Of a DNA stretch of 64,000 nt, positions 17,776-29,257 are shown piece after piece. The stretch covers positions 1-64,000 of the forward strand of contig NZ_JAHWGT010000037.1 of assembly GCF_020873895.1 (NCBI RefSeq). Reading direction: 5' to 3'. A model generated the notes under the pieces. That model was not told the origin of the DNA, did no database searches, and worked only from the letters and a program-made list of their open reading frames with translations. The translations under genes and the position numbers were made by a program. Position 1 is the stretch's first letter. Every line of letters begins with the position of its first letter. The DNA is from Streptomyces sp. DH12 (lineage in GTDB: Bacteria; Actinomycetota; Actinomycetes; Streptomycetales; Streptomycetaceae).

Positions 17776-20700
17776 TCAGCGGGCGGTGAAGACCGCGACC
17801 GTGCGGGCGGGGACGGTGAAGGTGCCCGACGCCGCGTCGTACCGGGACGCCTTGACGACGGCGTCCGCGCCGCCCGCCTGCACCGGGTGCAGGGCGTGGG
17901 CGCGGCCGGCGAGCGCGGCGATCCGCTGCTCCTGCCGCTCCGGCGTGGCGTTGAAGACCACGACGAGGTCACCGAGGCGCATGGTGATCACACCGGGGGT
18001 CTCGTCCTCACCGGAGAGCGGGAAGGACAGCGCGGCCTGCACCTCGCCGGCCGTGGACAGGCTGAACGCCTTCTCCGTCGTGCGGAGCTCCAGCAGGTCC
18101 CGGTAGGCGGCCGAGGCGCCCTCGATCTGCCGGCAGCCGGCCTTCAGGGAGGGCGAGGCCAGCAGTGGCCGGGCGTGGTCCCACTTGTCCCGGTTGTCGG
18201 CGGCGGGCGGCAGGCCGCGCCCGAAGCCGTTCCCGGCCCGGCAGTCCCAGTTGAGGACGTTGAACCAGTCGCCGCTGTCGTAGGAGTTGCGGTCCAGCGA
18301 CTTGGAGCGCAGCAGGTCCGTGCCGGCCTGGGAGAGGGCCGGGCCCTGGGAGAGCGCGGCGGTCGCCATGGCGAGGACCTGCATCCTCGCCCGGTCGTCC
18401 GGGGACGTGCCGGCGGGGAGCTTGAACGCCAGGGCGTCGTACAGGGTCTCGTTGTCGTGGGCGTCCGCGTAGGCGAGGGCGTCGCCGGGGGCGGCGGCGT
18501 AGCCGGCGGGGGCGCCGTTGTAGTCGACCTGGGAGCCCTTCACCCGCTTGCCGGAGGTGTCGGTGAAGGCGTAGTCGGCGAGGTTGCCGGAGAGGCCGAC
18601 CTTGATCAGGTCCTGGTAGTGCAGGAGGCGGGCCCTCTGCTCGGCCGGGGTGCCGTTGGCCTTGGAGGTGTTCGGGTCGGTGAACAGGCCGGAGGCGAAG
18701 CCCTGGACGCCGGGGTCGGCGTCGAAGGGGCCGCCGCCGCGCACGGCGTCGCGGGCCCGGTCGGAGAAGGTCGCGATGCCGGTGCCGGCCATGTTCGCCT
18801 GGGTGGCCTGGACGAACCGGGCGTCGTCGGCGACCTCGCCGAAGTTCCAGCCCTCGCCGTACAGGATGATCTTCTTGCCGTCGACGCCGTCCTTCGCGAC
18901 GGTTAGGGCGTCGAGGGCCCTGCGGACCTGGAGCATGTTGGCCTTCGGGTGGTGGCCCATCAGGTCGAAGCGGAAGCCGTCGACCTTGTACTGCTTCGCC
19001 CAGGTGACGACCGAGTCCACGACGAGCTTGCCCATCATGGTGTTCTCCGGCGCGGTGTTGGCGCAGCACGTGGAGGTGGCGACGGAGCCGTCGTCGAGGA
19101 GCCGCTGGTAGTAGCCGGGGACGATGCGGTCGAGGACGGACTTCTCCGACTGGCCGCTCGCCACGGTGTGGTTGTAGACCACGTCCATGACCGTGCGCAG
19201 CCCGGCCTTGTTGAGGCCCTGGACCATCTGCCGGAACTCGACCGTGCGGCGGGTGCCGTCCGGGTCGGAGGCGTAGGAGCCCTCGGGGACGGTGTAGTGC
19301 AGCGGGTCGTAGCCCCAGTTGAACGCGTCCTTGGCGGCGGCCCCGGACACGCACTGCTGCTGCCGGTCGGAGTCGGGGGCGTACGCCGCCAGGTCGCAGG
19401 CGGGGGTCGCCTGGTCGGACTTCCTCTCGGGGATCGTGCCGATGTCGAAGACGGGCAGCAGGTGCACGTACGAGGTGCCGCTCGCCGCCAGCTCGCGCAG
19501 GTGCTTCATGCCGTCGGAGGCGGTGTCGGTGAAGGCGAGGTAGCCGCCGGGGTGCTTCGACGTGCGGTCGGCGACGGAGAAGTCGCGGACGTGCAGCTCC
19601 TGGATCTGCGCGTCGCGCAGCGGGGTGGCGGCGGGCTTCCTCAGCGTCGTCCAGCCGGCCGGGGCGAGCCTCGGGTCGGTGAGGTCGGTGACCAGGCTGC
19701 GGGCGGAGTCGGCGGTGAGGGCGGTGGAGTAGGGGTCGGTGACCTTGTTGGTGACGACCTTCCCGACGGTGGGCGCCCAGACCGTCACCTCGTACCGGTA
19801 CGGCTTGTTCCGCCAGCTCCTGGCGCCGGTGACCGACCAGACGCCGGTGGCCGCGTCGCGCTTCATCGCCACGCGCCTGCCGTCGAGTTCGAGGGCGACG
19901 GTGCGGGCGGTGGGCGCCCAGACGGAGAGGGTGGGCGTGCCCTTGCGGAAGACCGGGCCGAGCGCCTCGGCTTGCGCCTTCGCGCCGTACAGGGCGTCCA
20001 GGACGCCCGGGATCTGCACGCCGGTGGCGGCGAGCAGGGCGCCGTTCGGGGCGCGGTGGGTGGCGATCAGCTGACCGCGCAGGGCCTCGCGCACCCGGTC
20101 GCGGTCGCGCGGGTCGACGGTGAAGGCCGGGTGGTCCTTCAGGTGCGGGTACTTCGCCTTCTGGGCGTCGGTGAGGGCGGCGGGGGCCAGCCGCAGCCAG
20201 CGGCCCTCGTCGGAGAGGGCGCCGCCGGTGGCGGTGATGGAGCCGTTCCGGTCGTACACGAGCTGGGTGCTGGTGCCGGGGGCGGCCTTCACCTTCCACA
20301 CGACGGTGTCGGCGTCGATCCACTGGGCCTCGGCCTTGGTGAGGTCGAGGTCGGGCGCGGCGCCCGTGGTGGGCAGCAGGTAGCCGGTCTCGCCGGTGAG
20401 GAGCCAGACCTCCTTGCCGTGCGTGCCGAAGTCCAGGGACCGGTCGGCGGGGATGTCCTTCTCGTCCCCCTTGTGGACGATGTAGGACAGGGACGTGGCG
20501 CCGGCGGCGAGGGGTACCTCGAAGGTGAGGCCGAAGGTGTCCTTCCGCACCGGCTGGAGGGGCTTGGACCAGTCGGTGGGGGTGGCGGCGCCGGTCCAGG
20601 TGTGCAGGCCCCAGCCGTCGAGGTCCCCGTCGGGGCGGTGGTAGTGGATGACGGCCTTGCCCGGGTCCTGCGGCGGGTAGGCGCCGTCGGGTGCCTTGTC

Positions 20701-23160
20701 GGCCTGTCCGTCGGACCCCTGCTTGATCCAGACCTCGCCGGTGGCGGAGAGGTCCAGGGTGCGCCGCGGGCCGTCGGGGGTGCCGTTCCTCTCGACGGTG
20801 TACGGGAGGGTCGTCGTGCCGTCCTCGACCTTGACCCAGGCGAAGGCGCCGTACGCGTCGCGGCCGGTGAAGGGGGCGGTGGTGGATCCCGTCCGCAGCT
20901 GCCAGCCGTCGTAGTCGCCGTCGGGCCGCTGGTAGTGGACGACGGCGTGGTCGCGGTCGACGGCGCTGGGCCTGTCCGGCTTCGGCGCCTGACCGGCGGT
21001 CGTGGCGGCCAGGTCGCTCGCCGTGCGGCCCCTGGTGTCGACGGCGACGGCCTTGTAGCGGACCGGGGTGCCGGCCGGGGCGGTGATCTTGTGGGTCACC
21101 GTGTACGGCGCGTGGTCGGCGGAGCCGAGGACCCGCCACGGGCCGTTGCCCTGCTGGGCGGCGAAGACGACCCGGTTCAGCTGCCCGCCGTCGGCGTCGG
21201 CGGTGACCTGGACGGTGCCCGAGGCGCCCGCGGCGGGGGCCGTGAGGTCGACGGTGGGGGCGGTGGCCGGGGCGGCGAGGGGCCGGTCGGCCTTCAGCAC
21301 GACGGAGGAGAGCGCCGGGACGGTGACGGTGACCTTCCGGTCGGTGCCGCTGGTCGCCGTGGCGGTGCCGCCGTGGATGGTGCGGAAGGTGGTGCCCGCC
21401 GACTCGGTGGTCAGCGCGACGGTCCTCGCGGTGGTCGCGTTGTTGACGGCGACGACGTACTCGGTGCGGTCCCGCGCCCCGGTGTCGAAGCGGGAGAAGG
21501 CGTAGACGCCCGCGCCCGTGTCGGCGTGGCGCTCGATCTGCACGCCGTCCGCGAGGGCCGGGTGGGCCTTGCGGAGCCCGGCGAGCGCGGCGATCTGCCG
21601 GTACAGCGGGTGCGTCGGGTCGTACGCGTCGGCGGCGTGGGTGCGGTCGGTGCCGAGCTGGTCGTCGTCGAGGTAGTCGGCGGTCTGCGACGCGAAGAGG
21701 GTCTGCCGGGCGTCCTTGTCGCCGCCGGGCCCGGTGTAGCCCTGCTCGTCGCCGTAGTAGACGACGGGGTTGCCGCGGCCGAGGAACATCAGCTCGTTGG
21801 CGAGGCGGTAGCGCCGCAGGAGCTCCGCGTCGCCGGCGCCGGCGTTGTCCTGCTTGAGGAACGCGCCGAAGCGGCCCATGTCGTGGTTGCCGAGGAAGTT
21901 GACCGACTCGTAGGCGTTGGCCTTGTCGGTCGTGTACTTGTGGTCGTCCGCGAAGAGGGAGCGGAGCTTCGTCGCCGGGCCGCCCTGGGAGGCGTACTGC
22001 CGGGCGGCGTCCTGGAAGGGGAAGTCCAGCGTCGCGTCGAGCCGGCCCTCGCGGACGTAGTGGGAGGTGACGGAGGTGTCGGCGGAGTACACCTCGCCGA
22101 ACATGAAGAAGTCGGGGCGGCCGCGCTCGGCGGCGTACGCGTCGAGGGCGGTGGCCCACTGGGTCCAGAACTCGGTGTTGACGTGCTTGGCCGTGTCGAT
22201 GCGGAAGCCGTCGATGCCGAAGTCGCGCACCCAGCGCTGGTAGATCCTCTCCATGCCCTCGACGACCTCGGGGCGCTCGGTCCACAGGTCGTCCAGGCCG
22301 ACGAAGTCGCCGTGGGTGGAGGACTCGCCGGCGAAGGTGGAGTCGCCCCGGTTGTGGTACATCGTCGGGTCGTTGAGCCAGGCCGGGACCTTCAGGTCCT
22401 TCTTGGCGGCGGGCACGACGGGGGTGCGGGGGAAGGTGCCGGGGCCGGTCCGCGGGAAGCGGCGGGTCCCGTCGGCGTACGCGGCGTCGTCGAAGGGCCG
22501 GCCGTCCGCGGTGAGGTAGGGGAAGGCGCCCTTGGAGAGGTACCCGTAGGTCTTCTCCTCGTAGTCGATGACGTCGGCGGTGTGGTTGGTGATGACGTCG
22601 AAGAAGACCTTCATGCCCTTGGCGTGGGCGCGGTCGATGAGCGTGCGCAGGTCCTCGTTGGTGCCGAAGTGCGGGTCGACCTGGGTGAAGTCGGTGATCC
22701 AGTAGCCGTGGTAGCCGGCGGAGGCGTTCTCGCCCTCGCCCTGCACGGGCTGGTTCTTGAAGATCGGGGCGAGCCAGATCGCGGTGGTGCCCAGCCCCTT
22801 GACGTAGTCCAGCCGCTCGGTGAGGCCCTTGAGGTCGCCGCCCTGGTAGAAGCCCTTGTCGGTCGGGTCGTGGCCGTGGGCGAGGCGCGAGCCGGTCAGC
22901 CCGCCGCGGTCGTTGCGCCGGTCGCCGTTGGCGAAGCGGTCGGGCAGGACGAAGTAGAACTGCTCGCGCGTCAGGTCGTGCCGGGCCGGCTCGGCGGCCA
23001 GCCGCCGGTCGGAGGGGGGCGCGGGCGGCTTGGGAGCGGCGTTCGCCGGTACGGCGGCCGGGACGGCGAGCGCGGTGAGCGTCGCCGCGACGAGGGCGGC
23101 GACCGTTCCGCGCGTCGGGCGTCGCCGCCGGTGGCGCGCCGGGGGGCGGGGGCGTATCAA
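17776..23160 (-). CDS. pulA: Secreted double-GH13 pullulanase-type alpha-1,6-glucosidase / alpha-amylase
   Basis: 1794 residues. A signal peptide ([20 protein letters not shown], cut near ANA-A, residue 41) leads into a first GH13 barrel (residues 60-590) with [28 protein letters not shown] and FLGNHD, so the Asp/Glu/Asp triad is intact. Then a beta-sandwich, two PUD/CBM41-like modules ([32 protein letters not shown]), pullulanase N-domains and a second GH13 barrel with [27 protein letters not shown] and DAHDNE, also intact. It debranches and cuts starch or pullulan outside the cell. The start is a TTG at 23160 after GAGGAG; no in-frame ATG or GTG lies before the signal peptide. It follows the amylase gene by 160 bp on the same strand. 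Confidence 0.95.
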   Translation of the reverse strand: MIRPRPPARHRRRRPTRGTVAALVAATLTALAVPAAVPANAAPKPPAPPSDRRLAAEPARHDLTREQFYFVLPDRFANGDRRNDRGGLTGSRLAHGHDPTDKGFYQGGDLKGLTERLDYVKGLGTTAIWLAPIFKNQPVQGEGENASAGYHGYWITDFTQVDPHFGTNEDLRTLIDRAHAKGMKVFFDVITNHTADVIDYEEKTYGYLSKGAFPYLTADGRPFDDAAYADGTRRFPRTGPGTFPRTPVVPAAKKDLKVPAWLNDPTMYHNRGDSTFAGESSTHGDFVGLDDLWTERPEVVEGMERIYQRWVRDFGIDGFRIDTAKHVNTEFWTQWATALDAYAAERGRPDFFMFGEVYSADTSVTSHYVREGRLDATLDFPFQDAARQYASQGGPATKLRSLFADDHKYTTDKANAYESVNFLGNHDMGRFGAFLKQDNAGAGDAELLRRYRLANELMFLGRGNPVVYYGDEQGYTGPGGDKDARQTLFASQTADYLDDDQLGTDRTHAADAYDPTHPLYRQIAALAGLRKAHPALADGVQIERHADTGAGVYAFSRFDTGARDRTEYVVAVNNATTARTVALTTESAGTTFRTIHGGTATATSGTDRKVTVTVPALSSVVLKADRPLAAPATAPTVDLTAPAAGASGTVQVTADADGGQLNRVVFAAQQGNGPWRVLGSADHAPYTVTHKITAPAGTPVRYKAVAVDTRGRTASDLAATTAGQAPKPDRPSAVDRDHAVVHYQRPDGDYDGWQLRTGSTTAPFTGRDAYGAFAWVKVEDGTTTLPYTVERNGTPDGPRRTLDLSATGEVWIKQGSDGQADKAPDGAYPPQDPGKAVIHYHRPDGDLDGWGLHTWTGAATPTDWSKPLQPVRKDTFGLTFEVPLAAGATSLSYIVHKGDEKDIPADRSLDFGTHGKEVWLLTGETGYLLPTTGAAPDLDLTKAEAQWIDADTVVWKVKAAPGTSTQLVYDRNGSITATGGALSDEGRWLRLAPAALTDAQKAKYPHLKDHPAFTVDPRDRDRVREALRGQLIATHRAPNGALLAATGVQIPGVLDALYGAKAQAEALGPVFRKGTPTLSVWAPTARTVALELDGRRVAMKRDAATGVWSVTGARSWRNKPYRYEVTVWAPTVGKVVTNKVTDPYSTALTADSARSLVTDLTDPRLAPAGWTTLRKPAATPLRDAQIQELHVRDFSVADRTSKHPGGYLAFTDTASDGMKHLRELAASGTSYVHLLPVFDIGTIPERKSDQATPACDLAAYAPDSDRQQQCVSGAAAKDAFNWGYDPLHYTVPEGSYASDPDGTRRTVEFRQMVQGLNKAGLRTVMDVVYNHTVASGQSEKSVLDRIVPGYYQRLLDDGSVATSTCCANTAPENTMMGKLVVDSVVTWAKQYKVDGFRFDLMGHHPKANMLQVRRALDALTVAKDGVDGKKIILYGEGWNFGEVADDARFVQATQANMAGTGIATFSDRARDAVRGGGPFDADPGVQGFASGLFTDPNTSKANGTPAEQRARLLHYQDLIKVGLSGNLADYAFTDTSGKRVKGSQVDYNGAPAGYAAAPGDALAYADAHDNETLYDALAFKLPAGTSPDDRARMQVLAMATAALSQGPALSQAGTDLLRSKSLDRNSYDSGDWFNVLNWDCRAGNGFGRGLPPAADNRDKWDHARPLLASPSLKAGCRQIEGASAAYRDLLELRTTEKAFSLSTAGEVQAALSFPLSGEDETPGVITMRLGDLVVVFNATPERQEQRIAALAGRAHALHPVQAGGADAVVKASRYDAASGTFTVPARTVAVFTAR

Positions 23161-23320
23161 GGCGGGTTCTCCTCGGTGAGGGTGTGCGGAGAAGACGGTG
23201 TGCGAAGCGGTGCGGTGTGCTGAGCGGTGCGCGTGCGAAGCGGTGCGGTGCGGTGTGCGGAGAAGGGGCCCCGCACCCGGGGCGGGTGCGGGGCGGGGTT
23301 CGTGCGGGCGGGGGTGCGGG

Positions 23321-25018
23321 TCAGTTCCGCCAGGTGTCGGAGAGGGTCACGGTCCCGCCGGACGGGACGGTCGCGACGCGGTTGGCGCCGCTCTCCCAGG
23401 TGACGTTGCCCGCGGCGTCCTTGCGGACGTACTTGTACGAGAAGGTGGTGCCGGGCGGCAGGCTGACGGTGTGCTTCCACACCGGGTAGGCGGCCGGGTC
23501 CAGCTTGGGCGCGACGGCGGGGTTCCAGCCGCCGAGGGCGGGGTGGTCGCCGGTGACGTGGATGTTCTCGCCCACCACCGTGGTGGCGTTCACCTGGAAC
23601 GCGGCGCCGGCCGTGACCGGGTCCGTGGCGGGGTCGCCGCCGCAGACGCGGGCGCCGGCGTGCAGGGCGAGGGCGGTGTTCGCGCCGAGCGTGGCCGTGA
23701 ACCGGCCGGAGCCGTCGACGGTGACCGGCGCGTTCCGCTGGACGTCGCAGTACGTGCCGGCGGGCAGGGACGTCTGGAAGGTGTGCGTGAGCGGGCCGGC
23801 CTCGCGGTTGATCGCGACGAACGCCTTGGTGCCGCGGCCGAAGGCGATGGCGTTGTTGCCGTTGTCCCACCAGTTCGTGACGCCCTGACCGCGGGCCACG
23901 TTCCGGAAGGGGACCATCGACTTGATCTCGCGCCAGTCGTGCTGGCACTTCCAGCCGCCGCTGTGGCAGGCGGCGACGTGGCCGCCGGCCGGGGCGCCGG
24001 CGTCCTTGTCCGACCACTCGTAGCCGGAGTGGACGTCCGGGGAGCCGTAGGGCCAGGCGAGCATGAAGACGCTGGCGAGGGTGTAGGCGGCGCCGGACTT
24101 GTAGGTGAGCGTCTCGCCGTTTCGCTCGGTGTCGTGGTTGTCGACGAAGACGCCGGACTGGCCGGAGGGCAGGTAGCCCCAGCTCTCGCCGAAGGTCTTC
24201 AGGTAGGCGAGCTTCTCGCCGGTGAAGACGCGCTTGAGGTCGCGGGCGTAGCGGAACTCCTGGACGTCGCCGGTGCCGAGGTACTCGCTCGGGGAGACGG
24301 CCTCGCCGGCGCCGAAGATGGCCTCCTGCTTCCAGTAGGCGTCCGGCTTGGTCAGCCGGGACTTGATGTTGGCGAGGTCGGCGGCGGGGATGTGCTTGGC
24401 CGCGTCGATGCGGAAGCCGTCGACGCCGAGTGAGAGGAGGTCGTCGAGGTACGCGGCGATCCGGCCGCGGACGTACTCCTCGCCGGTGTCGAGGTCGGAG
24501 AGGCCCACCAGTTCGCAGTGCTGGACGTTGAAGCGGTTCCGGTAGTCGGTGATCTCCGCCGTGCAGTCGTCGAAGTCGGGGGCGGAGTACAGGCCCGGGT
24601 AGCCGTACTTGGTGTACGGGGACCCGCCGGTGCCGGTGCCGCCGCCGGCCGACATGTGGTTGACGACGGAGTCGGCGACGACCTTGACGCCCGCGGCGTG
24701 GCAGGTGTCGATCATGCTCTTGAAGGCGGCGCGGTCGCCGAGGGGGCCGGCTATGCGGTAGCTGACGGGCTGGTAGGCGGTCCACCACGTGGAGCCCTGG
24801 ATGCGCTCCTGCGGGGGCGAGACCTGCACGTAGCCGTACCCGGCGGGGCCGAGCGTGTCCGTGCAGGCCTTGGCGACCGACGCGAACTTCCACTCGAACA
24901 TCACCGCGGTGACGTCCTTGTCTCCGGGTGCGGCGGCCTGGGCCTGGCCCGGCGCCGTGACGCCGGCCGCGACGCCGGCCACGAGGGCGAGTGCGGCGGC
25001 CGCTGTTCTTCTGGCCAT
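23321..25018 (-). CDS. Secreted alpha-amylase (GH13) with CBM20 starch-binding domain
   Basis: 565 residues. Signal peptide [20 protein letters not shown], cut near AQA-A. The animal-like GH13 barrel has [29 protein letters not shown] and FVDNHDTER; the last 100 residues ([20 protein letters not shown], then the [10 protein letters not shown] block) are a CBM20. It cuts internal alpha-1,4 bonds of starch in the medium, feeding the Mal importer. The ATG at 25018 follows GGAGGAG. CTTGC-type operators lie 86-240 bp upstream, suggesting repression by the LacI proteins encoded nearby. Confidence 0.96.
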   Translation of the reverse strand: MARRTAAAALALVAGVAAGVTAPGQAQAAAPGDKDVTAVMFEWKFASVAKACTDTLGPAGYGYVQVSPPQERIQGSTWWTAYQPVSYRIAGPLGDRAAFKSMIDTCHAAGVKVVADSVVNHMSAGGGTGTGGSPYTKYGYPGLYSAPDFDDCTAEITDYRNRFNVQHCELVGLSDLDTGEEYVRGRIAAYLDDLLSLGVDGFRIDAAKHIPAADLANIKSRLTKPDAYWKQEAIFGAGEAVSPSEYLGTGDVQEFRYARDLKRVFTGEKLAYLKTFGESWGYLPSGQSGVFVDNHDTERNGETLTYKSGAAYTLASVFMLAWPYGSPDVHSGYEWSDKDAGAPAGGHVAACHSGGWKCQHDWREIKSMVPFRNVARGQGVTNWWDNGNNAIAFGRGTKAFVAINREAGPLTHTFQTSLPAGTYCDVQRNAPVTVDGSGRFTATLGANTALALHAGARVCGGDPATDPVTAGAAFQVNATTVVGENIHVTGDHPALGGWNPAVAPKLDPAAYPVWKHTVSLPPGTTFSYKYVRKDAAGNVTWESGANRVATVPSGGTVTLSDTWRN

Positions 25019-25103
25019 GTCTCCTCCTGGGGAAGGGAGGTGCGGATGCTGTGGGGGCAGCCTCGTACGGCAACGCGCCATGCCCGCAAGGCCGGTTGAA
25101 TCT

Positions 25104-25116
25104 TCTTGCTGCAAGA
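25104..25116. promoter_or_regulatory. LacI/MalR-type operator upstream of the amylase
   Basis: TCTTGCTGCAAGA is a perfect palindrome around a central T, matching the CTTGCAG-type elements known to mediate glucose repression of Streptomyces amylase and chitinase promoters. On the minus strand it lies between TTGCTG and GATTCA, a possible -35/-10 pair with 17-bp spacing. Confidence 0.65.
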
Positions 25117-25230
25117 CGGCAGCAACAGTTTTCGGACGTGACCGTACGAGCCCCCCGGCATCAGGTCAACCCCTGCGACACGCTCCGCTCACATGCGGGT
25201 CACAGCGGGGAAACCTCCTGGATTCCCGGG

Positions 25231-25258
25231 CTGCAAACCCTTTCGCAAGGTATTGCAG
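25231..25258. promoter_or_regulatory. Second CTTGC/GCAAG operator cluster in the 25019-25493 gap
   Basis: CTGCAA at 25231 and TTGCAG at 25253 are inverted, with CGCAAGG between. With the site at 25104 this gives two operator regions about 130 bp apart, a layout that allows looping by a tetrameric or paired LacI protein. The rest of the 475-bp gap between the amylase start and the LacI stop is GC-rich and shows no gene. Confidence 0.5.
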
Positions 25259-25493
25259 TGGTGTTACGTTCAACGACGACTCCGGTCCGGTCGGCCGGGG
25301 GGCGGCCGATCCCGGCCGGTCCCACGCGCCCGACCGGCCGGGCCGGTTCCGACCGGGAGGCCCGGGGTTCGAAGAAGACCCCGCCGCCCCGCACAGGGCG
25401 AAGCCCCGGGCCTCCTCGGGGAACCGCGTCCCGGGACACCCGGGGCCGTACGCGCCGCCGCCCCCGCCCGCGGGGCGGGCGCGGCGCCGGAGG

Positions 25494-26555
25494 TCAGGGA
25501 CGCGGCGGGGACGAGGTGGAGCCCCGCACGACCAGTTCCGGCTGGAAGACGAACTCCGTGCGCTGCACCGGGTTCCCCTCGATCTCCTCCAGCAGCGCGT
25601 CGACCGCGGCCGTCGCCATCGCCCGCACCGGCTGGCGGACCGTGGTCAGCGGCGGGTCCGTGAACGCGATGAGCGGCGAGTCGTCGAAGCCGACCACCGA
25701 CACGTCCGACGGCACGTCCAGCCCGCGGGCGCGCACGGCGCGGATCGCGCCCAGCGCCATCAGGTCGCTGCCGCACACGATGCCCGTGCACCCCTGGTCC
25801 AGCAGGACGTCGGCCGCCGCGTGGCCGCCCTCGACACCGAACAGCGTCGGCCGGACGAACGCGCGGGCCTGCTCGGGCTCCACGCCGAGCGTCCGGTGCA
25901 GCGCGGAGACGAACCCCTCGGCCTTGCGGCGGGCCGGCACGTAGCGGGTGGGGCCGATGGCGAGGCCGACGCGCTCGTGGCCCAGCTCCACCAGGTGGCG
26001 GACGGCCATGCGGGCCGCGGCCCGGTCGTCGGGCGACACGAAGTGGGCGTCGATGCGCTCGTTGTAGCCGTTGATGAGGACGAACGGCACCCCGCGGGCC
26101 GCCAGCCGCTCGTAGCGCGAGGGGTCGGCGCTGGTGTCGGCGTGCAGCCCGGAGAGGAACACGATGCCGGTGACGCCGCGCTCCTCCAACTGCTCGACCA
26201 GCTCGTCCTCGGTGGCTCCGCCGGGCAGTTGCGTGCACAGCACCGGCGTGTACCCGTACCCGGCGAGGACCTGCTCGATGACCTGGGCGAACGCCGGGAA
26301 GATCGGGTTGGTCAGCTCGGGGACGAGCAGCCCGACGAGACCGGCGCTGCGCTGCCGGAGCCGGACGGGCCGCTCGTAGCCGAGGACGTCCAGCGCGGCG
26401 AGCACCCGGTGGCGGGTCGCCGCGGCCACCCCCGCCTTGCCGTTGAGGACGCGGCTGACGGTCGCCTCGCTCACCCCGGCCTGCGCCGCGATGTCCGCGA
26501 GCCGCGGGGCGCCGGCGGTCAGGTCGCCGGCGCCCCGCGACAGCGGGAGGGTCAC
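25494..26555 (-). CDS. LacI-family maltose regulator (MalR-like), copy 1
   Basis: 353 residues. The LacI head (LADIAAQAGVSEATVSRVLN with the hinge AALDVLGYERPVRLRQRSAG) is followed by the periplasmic-binding-like ligand domain ending in the VVGFDDSPLIAFTDPPLTTV signature. Start: a GTG at 26555 whose GTGA overlaps the stop of the alpha-glucosidase, so translation is coupled; it adds a 19-residue leader before the HTH. MalR represses mal and often amylase genes in Streptomyces. The DNA-binding head is nearly identical to that of the protein at 33732, implying shared operators. It is the last gene of the malEFG-glucosidase unit. Confidence 0.88.
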   Translation of the reverse strand: MTLPLSRGAGDLTAGAPRLADIAAQAGVSEATVSRVLNGKAGVAAATRHRVLAALDVLGYERPVRLRQRSAGLVGLLVPELTNPIFPAFAQVIEQVLAGYGYTPVLCTQLPGGATEDELVEQLEERGVTGIVFLSGLHADTSADPSRYERLAARGVPFVLINGYNERIDAHFVSPDDRAAARMAVRHLVELGHERVGLAIGPTRYVPARRKAEGFVSALHRTLGVEPEQARAFVRPTLFGVEGGHAAADVLLDQGCTGIVCGSDLMALGAIRAVRARGLDVPSDVSVVGFDDSPLIAFTDPPLTTVRQPVRAMATAAVDALLEEIEGNPVQRTEFVFQPELVVRGSTSSPPRP

Positions 26556-28204
26556 ACCGCCCACCAGACCGTGGTGTCCGCGGGCAGCTCCACGGTGCCG
26601 GTGACGCTGGTGCGGACCGGCTCGTTGGCGAGGAGCATCCGGCCGGGCACGTCCACGGTGACCGGCGCGCCGGTGGTGTTCGCGGTGCACACGAACCCCT
26701 CGCGGCGGAACGCCAGGACGCCCTCGGGGGCGTCCAGCCACTCCAGCTCCTCCCCCGCGCCCAGCCCCGGCTGTTCGCGCCGGACCCGCAGGGCGGTGCG
26801 GTACAGCTCCAGGGTGGAGCCGGCCGCGCCGGTCTGCGCCTCGACGCTCAGCGCGCCCCACGTGGGGGGCTGCGGCAGCCAGCTGCCGCCGGAGCCGAAG
26901 CCGTACGAGGTGCCGTCGACCGTCCACGGGATCGGCACGCGGCAGCCGTCGCGGAAGCCGTCCTGGCCGGTGGCGCGGAAGAACGACGGGTCCTGGCGGA
27001 CCTCGTCGGGCAGGTCGGTGACGTCCGGAAGGCCGAGTTCCTCGCCCTGGTAGACGTAGGCCGAGCCGGGCAGCGCCAGCATCAGCAGCGTCGCGGCACG
27101 GGCCCGGCGCAGGCCGAGTTCCCGGTCGCCGGGCTCGCGCAGCTGGGTGCCGAGGCCGGGCGGGTTGGCGAAGCGGGTGGCGTGGCGGGTGACGTCGTGG
27201 TTGGAGAGCACCCAGGTGGTGGGGGCGCCGACCGGGCGCATCGCGGCGAGCGAGGCGTCGATGACGGTACGGAGCTCGGCGGCGTCCCAGTGGGTGCCCA
27301 GGTACTGGAAGTTGAACGCCTGGTGCATCTCGTCGGGGCGCACGTAGTTGGCGGTGCGCTCGACGGTGGGCGTCCACGCCTCGGCGACGAGGACGCGCTC
27401 GCCGTCGTACTCCTCCAGGACCGCGCGCCAGCTGCGGTAGATCTCGTGGACGCCCTCCTGGTCGAAGAAGGGCATCACGTCGTTGCCGAGCAGCTTCAGC
27501 TGGTCGTGGGCGCCGATGTCGGGCAGGCCGGGCGCCTTGACGAGGCCGTGGGCGACGTCGACGCGGAAGCCGTCGACGCCCATGTCGAGCCAGAACCGCA
27601 GGATGGAGCGGAACTCGTCGCGGACGGCCGGGTGGTCCCAGTTGAAGTCGGGCTGCTCGGGGGCGAACAGGTGCAGGTACCACTCGCCGTCCTCGACGCG
27701 GGTCCAGGCCGGGCCGCCGAAGATGGACTCCCAGTCGTTGGGCGGCAGTTCGCCGTCCGCGCCCTTGCCGGGGCGGAAGTGGTAGCGCTCGCGCAGCGGG
27801 GAGCCGGGGCCCTCGCGCAGGGCGCGCTGGAACCACTCGTGCTGGTCCGAGGAGTGGTTGGGGACGAGGTCGACGATGATGCGCAGGCCCAGCTCGTGGG
27901 CCTCGCGGACGAGCGCGTCGGCGTCGAGCAGGGTGCCGAACATGGGGTCGATGGCCCGGTAGTCGGCGACGTCGTACCCGGCGTCGGCCTGCGGGGAGGC
28001 GTAGAAGGGGCTCAGCCAGACGGCGTCGACGCCGAGCTCCCTCAGGTACGGCAGCCGGCTGCGGATGCCCTGGAGGTCGCCCATGCCGTCGCCGTTGCCG
28101 TCGGCGAAGCTGCGCGGGTAGACCTGGTAGATCACCGCTTCTCTCCACCAGCCGGAGTCCGTGCCGGTGGTCGGGGCGGCGGGGGCGGCGAGGTGCTGGG
28201 TCAT
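26552..28204 (-). CDS. Alpha-glucosidase (GH13), copy 1
   Basis: 550 residues, no signal peptide, hence cytoplasmic. WWREAVIYQVYPRSFADGNG opens the oligo-1,6-glucosidase/alpha-glucosidase type of GH13. Catalytic blocks: VDLVPNHSSD, GVDGFRVDVAHG, LVAEAWTP and LSNHDVTRH. It releases glucose from imported maltodextrins. It lies 111 bp after malG and overlaps the regulator gene by 4 bp, so it belongs to the mal operon. Over the whole length it closely resembles the gene at 31976. Confidence 0.93.
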   Translation of the reverse strand: MTQHLAAPAAPTTGTDSGWWREAVIYQVYPRSFADGNGDGMGDLQGIRSRLPYLRELGVDAVWLSPFYASPQADAGYDVADYRAIDPMFGTLLDADALVREAHELGLRIIVDLVPNHSSDQHEWFQRALREGPGSPLRERYHFRPGKGADGELPPNDWESIFGGPAWTRVEDGEWYLHLFAPEQPDFNWDHPAVRDEFRSILRFWLDMGVDGFRVDVAHGLVKAPGLPDIGAHDQLKLLGNDVMPFFDQEGVHEIYRSWRAVLEEYDGERVLVAEAWTPTVERTANYVRPDEMHQAFNFQYLGTHWDAAELRTVIDASLAAMRPVGAPTTWVLSNHDVTRHATRFANPPGLGTQLREPGDRELGLRRARAATLLMLALPGSAYVYQGEELGLPDVTDLPDEVRQDPSFFRATGQDGFRDGCRVPIPWTVDGTSYGFGSGGSWLPQPPTWGALSVEAQTGAAGSTLELYRTALRVRREQPGLGAGEELEWLDAPEGVLAFRREGFVCTANTTGAPVTVDVPGRMLLANEPVRTSVTGTVELPADTTVWWAV

Positions 28205-28315
28205 GTCTTCCCTGGGTGGAGTGGGATGGGGGCGGCGCCTGGTCCGGCGACATGGGCGTCGGGCCGGACCGGCACCGCCGTCTGGGCGCGTGGTACCGGG
28301 CGGGTCCGGGCGGGC

Positions 28316-29257
28316 TCAGCCCTTGGTGCCGCCCGCCGTGAGACCGGCGACGAGGTTGCGCTGGACCAGGAGGAACACCAGGCCCGCCGGCACCGTGATG
28401 ATCACCGCGCAGGCCGTGAGGTAGCCCCACTCGGCCTTGTGCTGGCCGATGAAGCTCTGCAGGCCGACGGAGAGGGTGAGCATCGAGTCGCTGGAGAGGA
28501 AGGCGCGGGCGAAGGCGACCTCGCCCCACGCGGTGAGGAAGGAGTAGAAGGCGGTGACCGCGAGGCCGGGCTTCGCCAGCGGCAGGATCAGCCGGTAGAA
28601 GGTGCCGAACGGGGTGAGCCCGTCGACGCGGCCGGCCTCGTCGATCTCGTGCGGGATGGTGTCGAAGTAGCCCTTCATCATCCACGCGCAGAACGGCACC
28701 GACACCGAGCAGTAGGTGAGGATCAGCCCGAGGTGCGAGTCGAGCAGGCCCATGCCGCCGAGGATGTTGTAGAGCGCGACGATCAGCACCGCGACCGGGA
28801 ACATCTGCGTGAGGAGCAGCACCCACATCAGCGACCGGTGGCCGGGGAAGCGCATCCGGGAGATGGCGTAGCCGGTGGACGCGGCGACGAAGACGCCGAC
28901 GACGGTGGTGCCGGCGGCCACGATGAGCGAGTTGGCGAACCAGGTCGGGAACGCGGTCTCGGTGAGGACGTAGGCGTAGTTGCTGATCTCCAGGCCGCCC
29001 TCGGCGCTGGTCGGCCGGGTCCAGCCGGACCGGCCTCGCAGGGAGATGAAGACCATGTACGCGAGCGGGAAGACGGCCACCAGGCTGGCGGCGACCAGCG
29101 CGGCGTGCAGTCCGGCCGAGGCGAGCGGGGAGCGCTCCTCGCGGCCGCGGACCCTGCGGGGCCGACCGGCGGAGCCGGAGCCGGAGCCGGTGCTGCCCGC
29201 CGGGCCGGGGGCGTGTGCGGTCACGGTGTTCTTCCGGGGTTGGGTCGCCGTGCTCAT
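28316..29257 (-). CDS. malG: Maltodextrin ABC transporter permease MalG
   Basis: 313 residues. A 45-residue disordered N-terminus precedes six membrane helices of the BPD_transp_1 type, with the EAA loop HEIDEAGRVDGLTPFGTFYR contacting the ATPase and the typical ending LVAGLTAGGTKG. It pairs with MalF to bring maltose/maltodextrins across the cytoplasmic membrane. The start codon ATG overlaps the malF stop as ATGA. Confidence 0.95.
   Translation of the reverse strand: MSTATQPRKNTVTAHAPGPAGSTGSGSGSAGRPRRVRGREERSPLASAGLHAALVAASLVAVFPLAYMVFISLRGRSGWTRPTSAEGGLEISNYAYVLTETAFPTWFANSLIVAAGTTVVGVFVAASTGYAISRMRFPGHRSLMWVLLLTQMFPVAVLIVALYNILGGMGLLDSHLGLILTYCSVSVPFCAWMMKGYFDTIPHEIDEAGRVDGLTPFGTFYRLILPLAKPGLAVTAFYSFLTAWGEVAFARAFLSSDSMLTLSVGLQSFIGQHKAEWGYLTACAVIITVPAGLVFLLVQRNLVAGLTAGGTKG

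Noticed and set aside
18949-23223. 1424-codon open frame on the plus strand opposite the pullulanase gene
   Set aside because: It is the antisense shadow of a real GC-rich gene: amino acids are mostly G, A, V, R and D, with no domains, and the minus strand encodes a complete two-domain enzyme.
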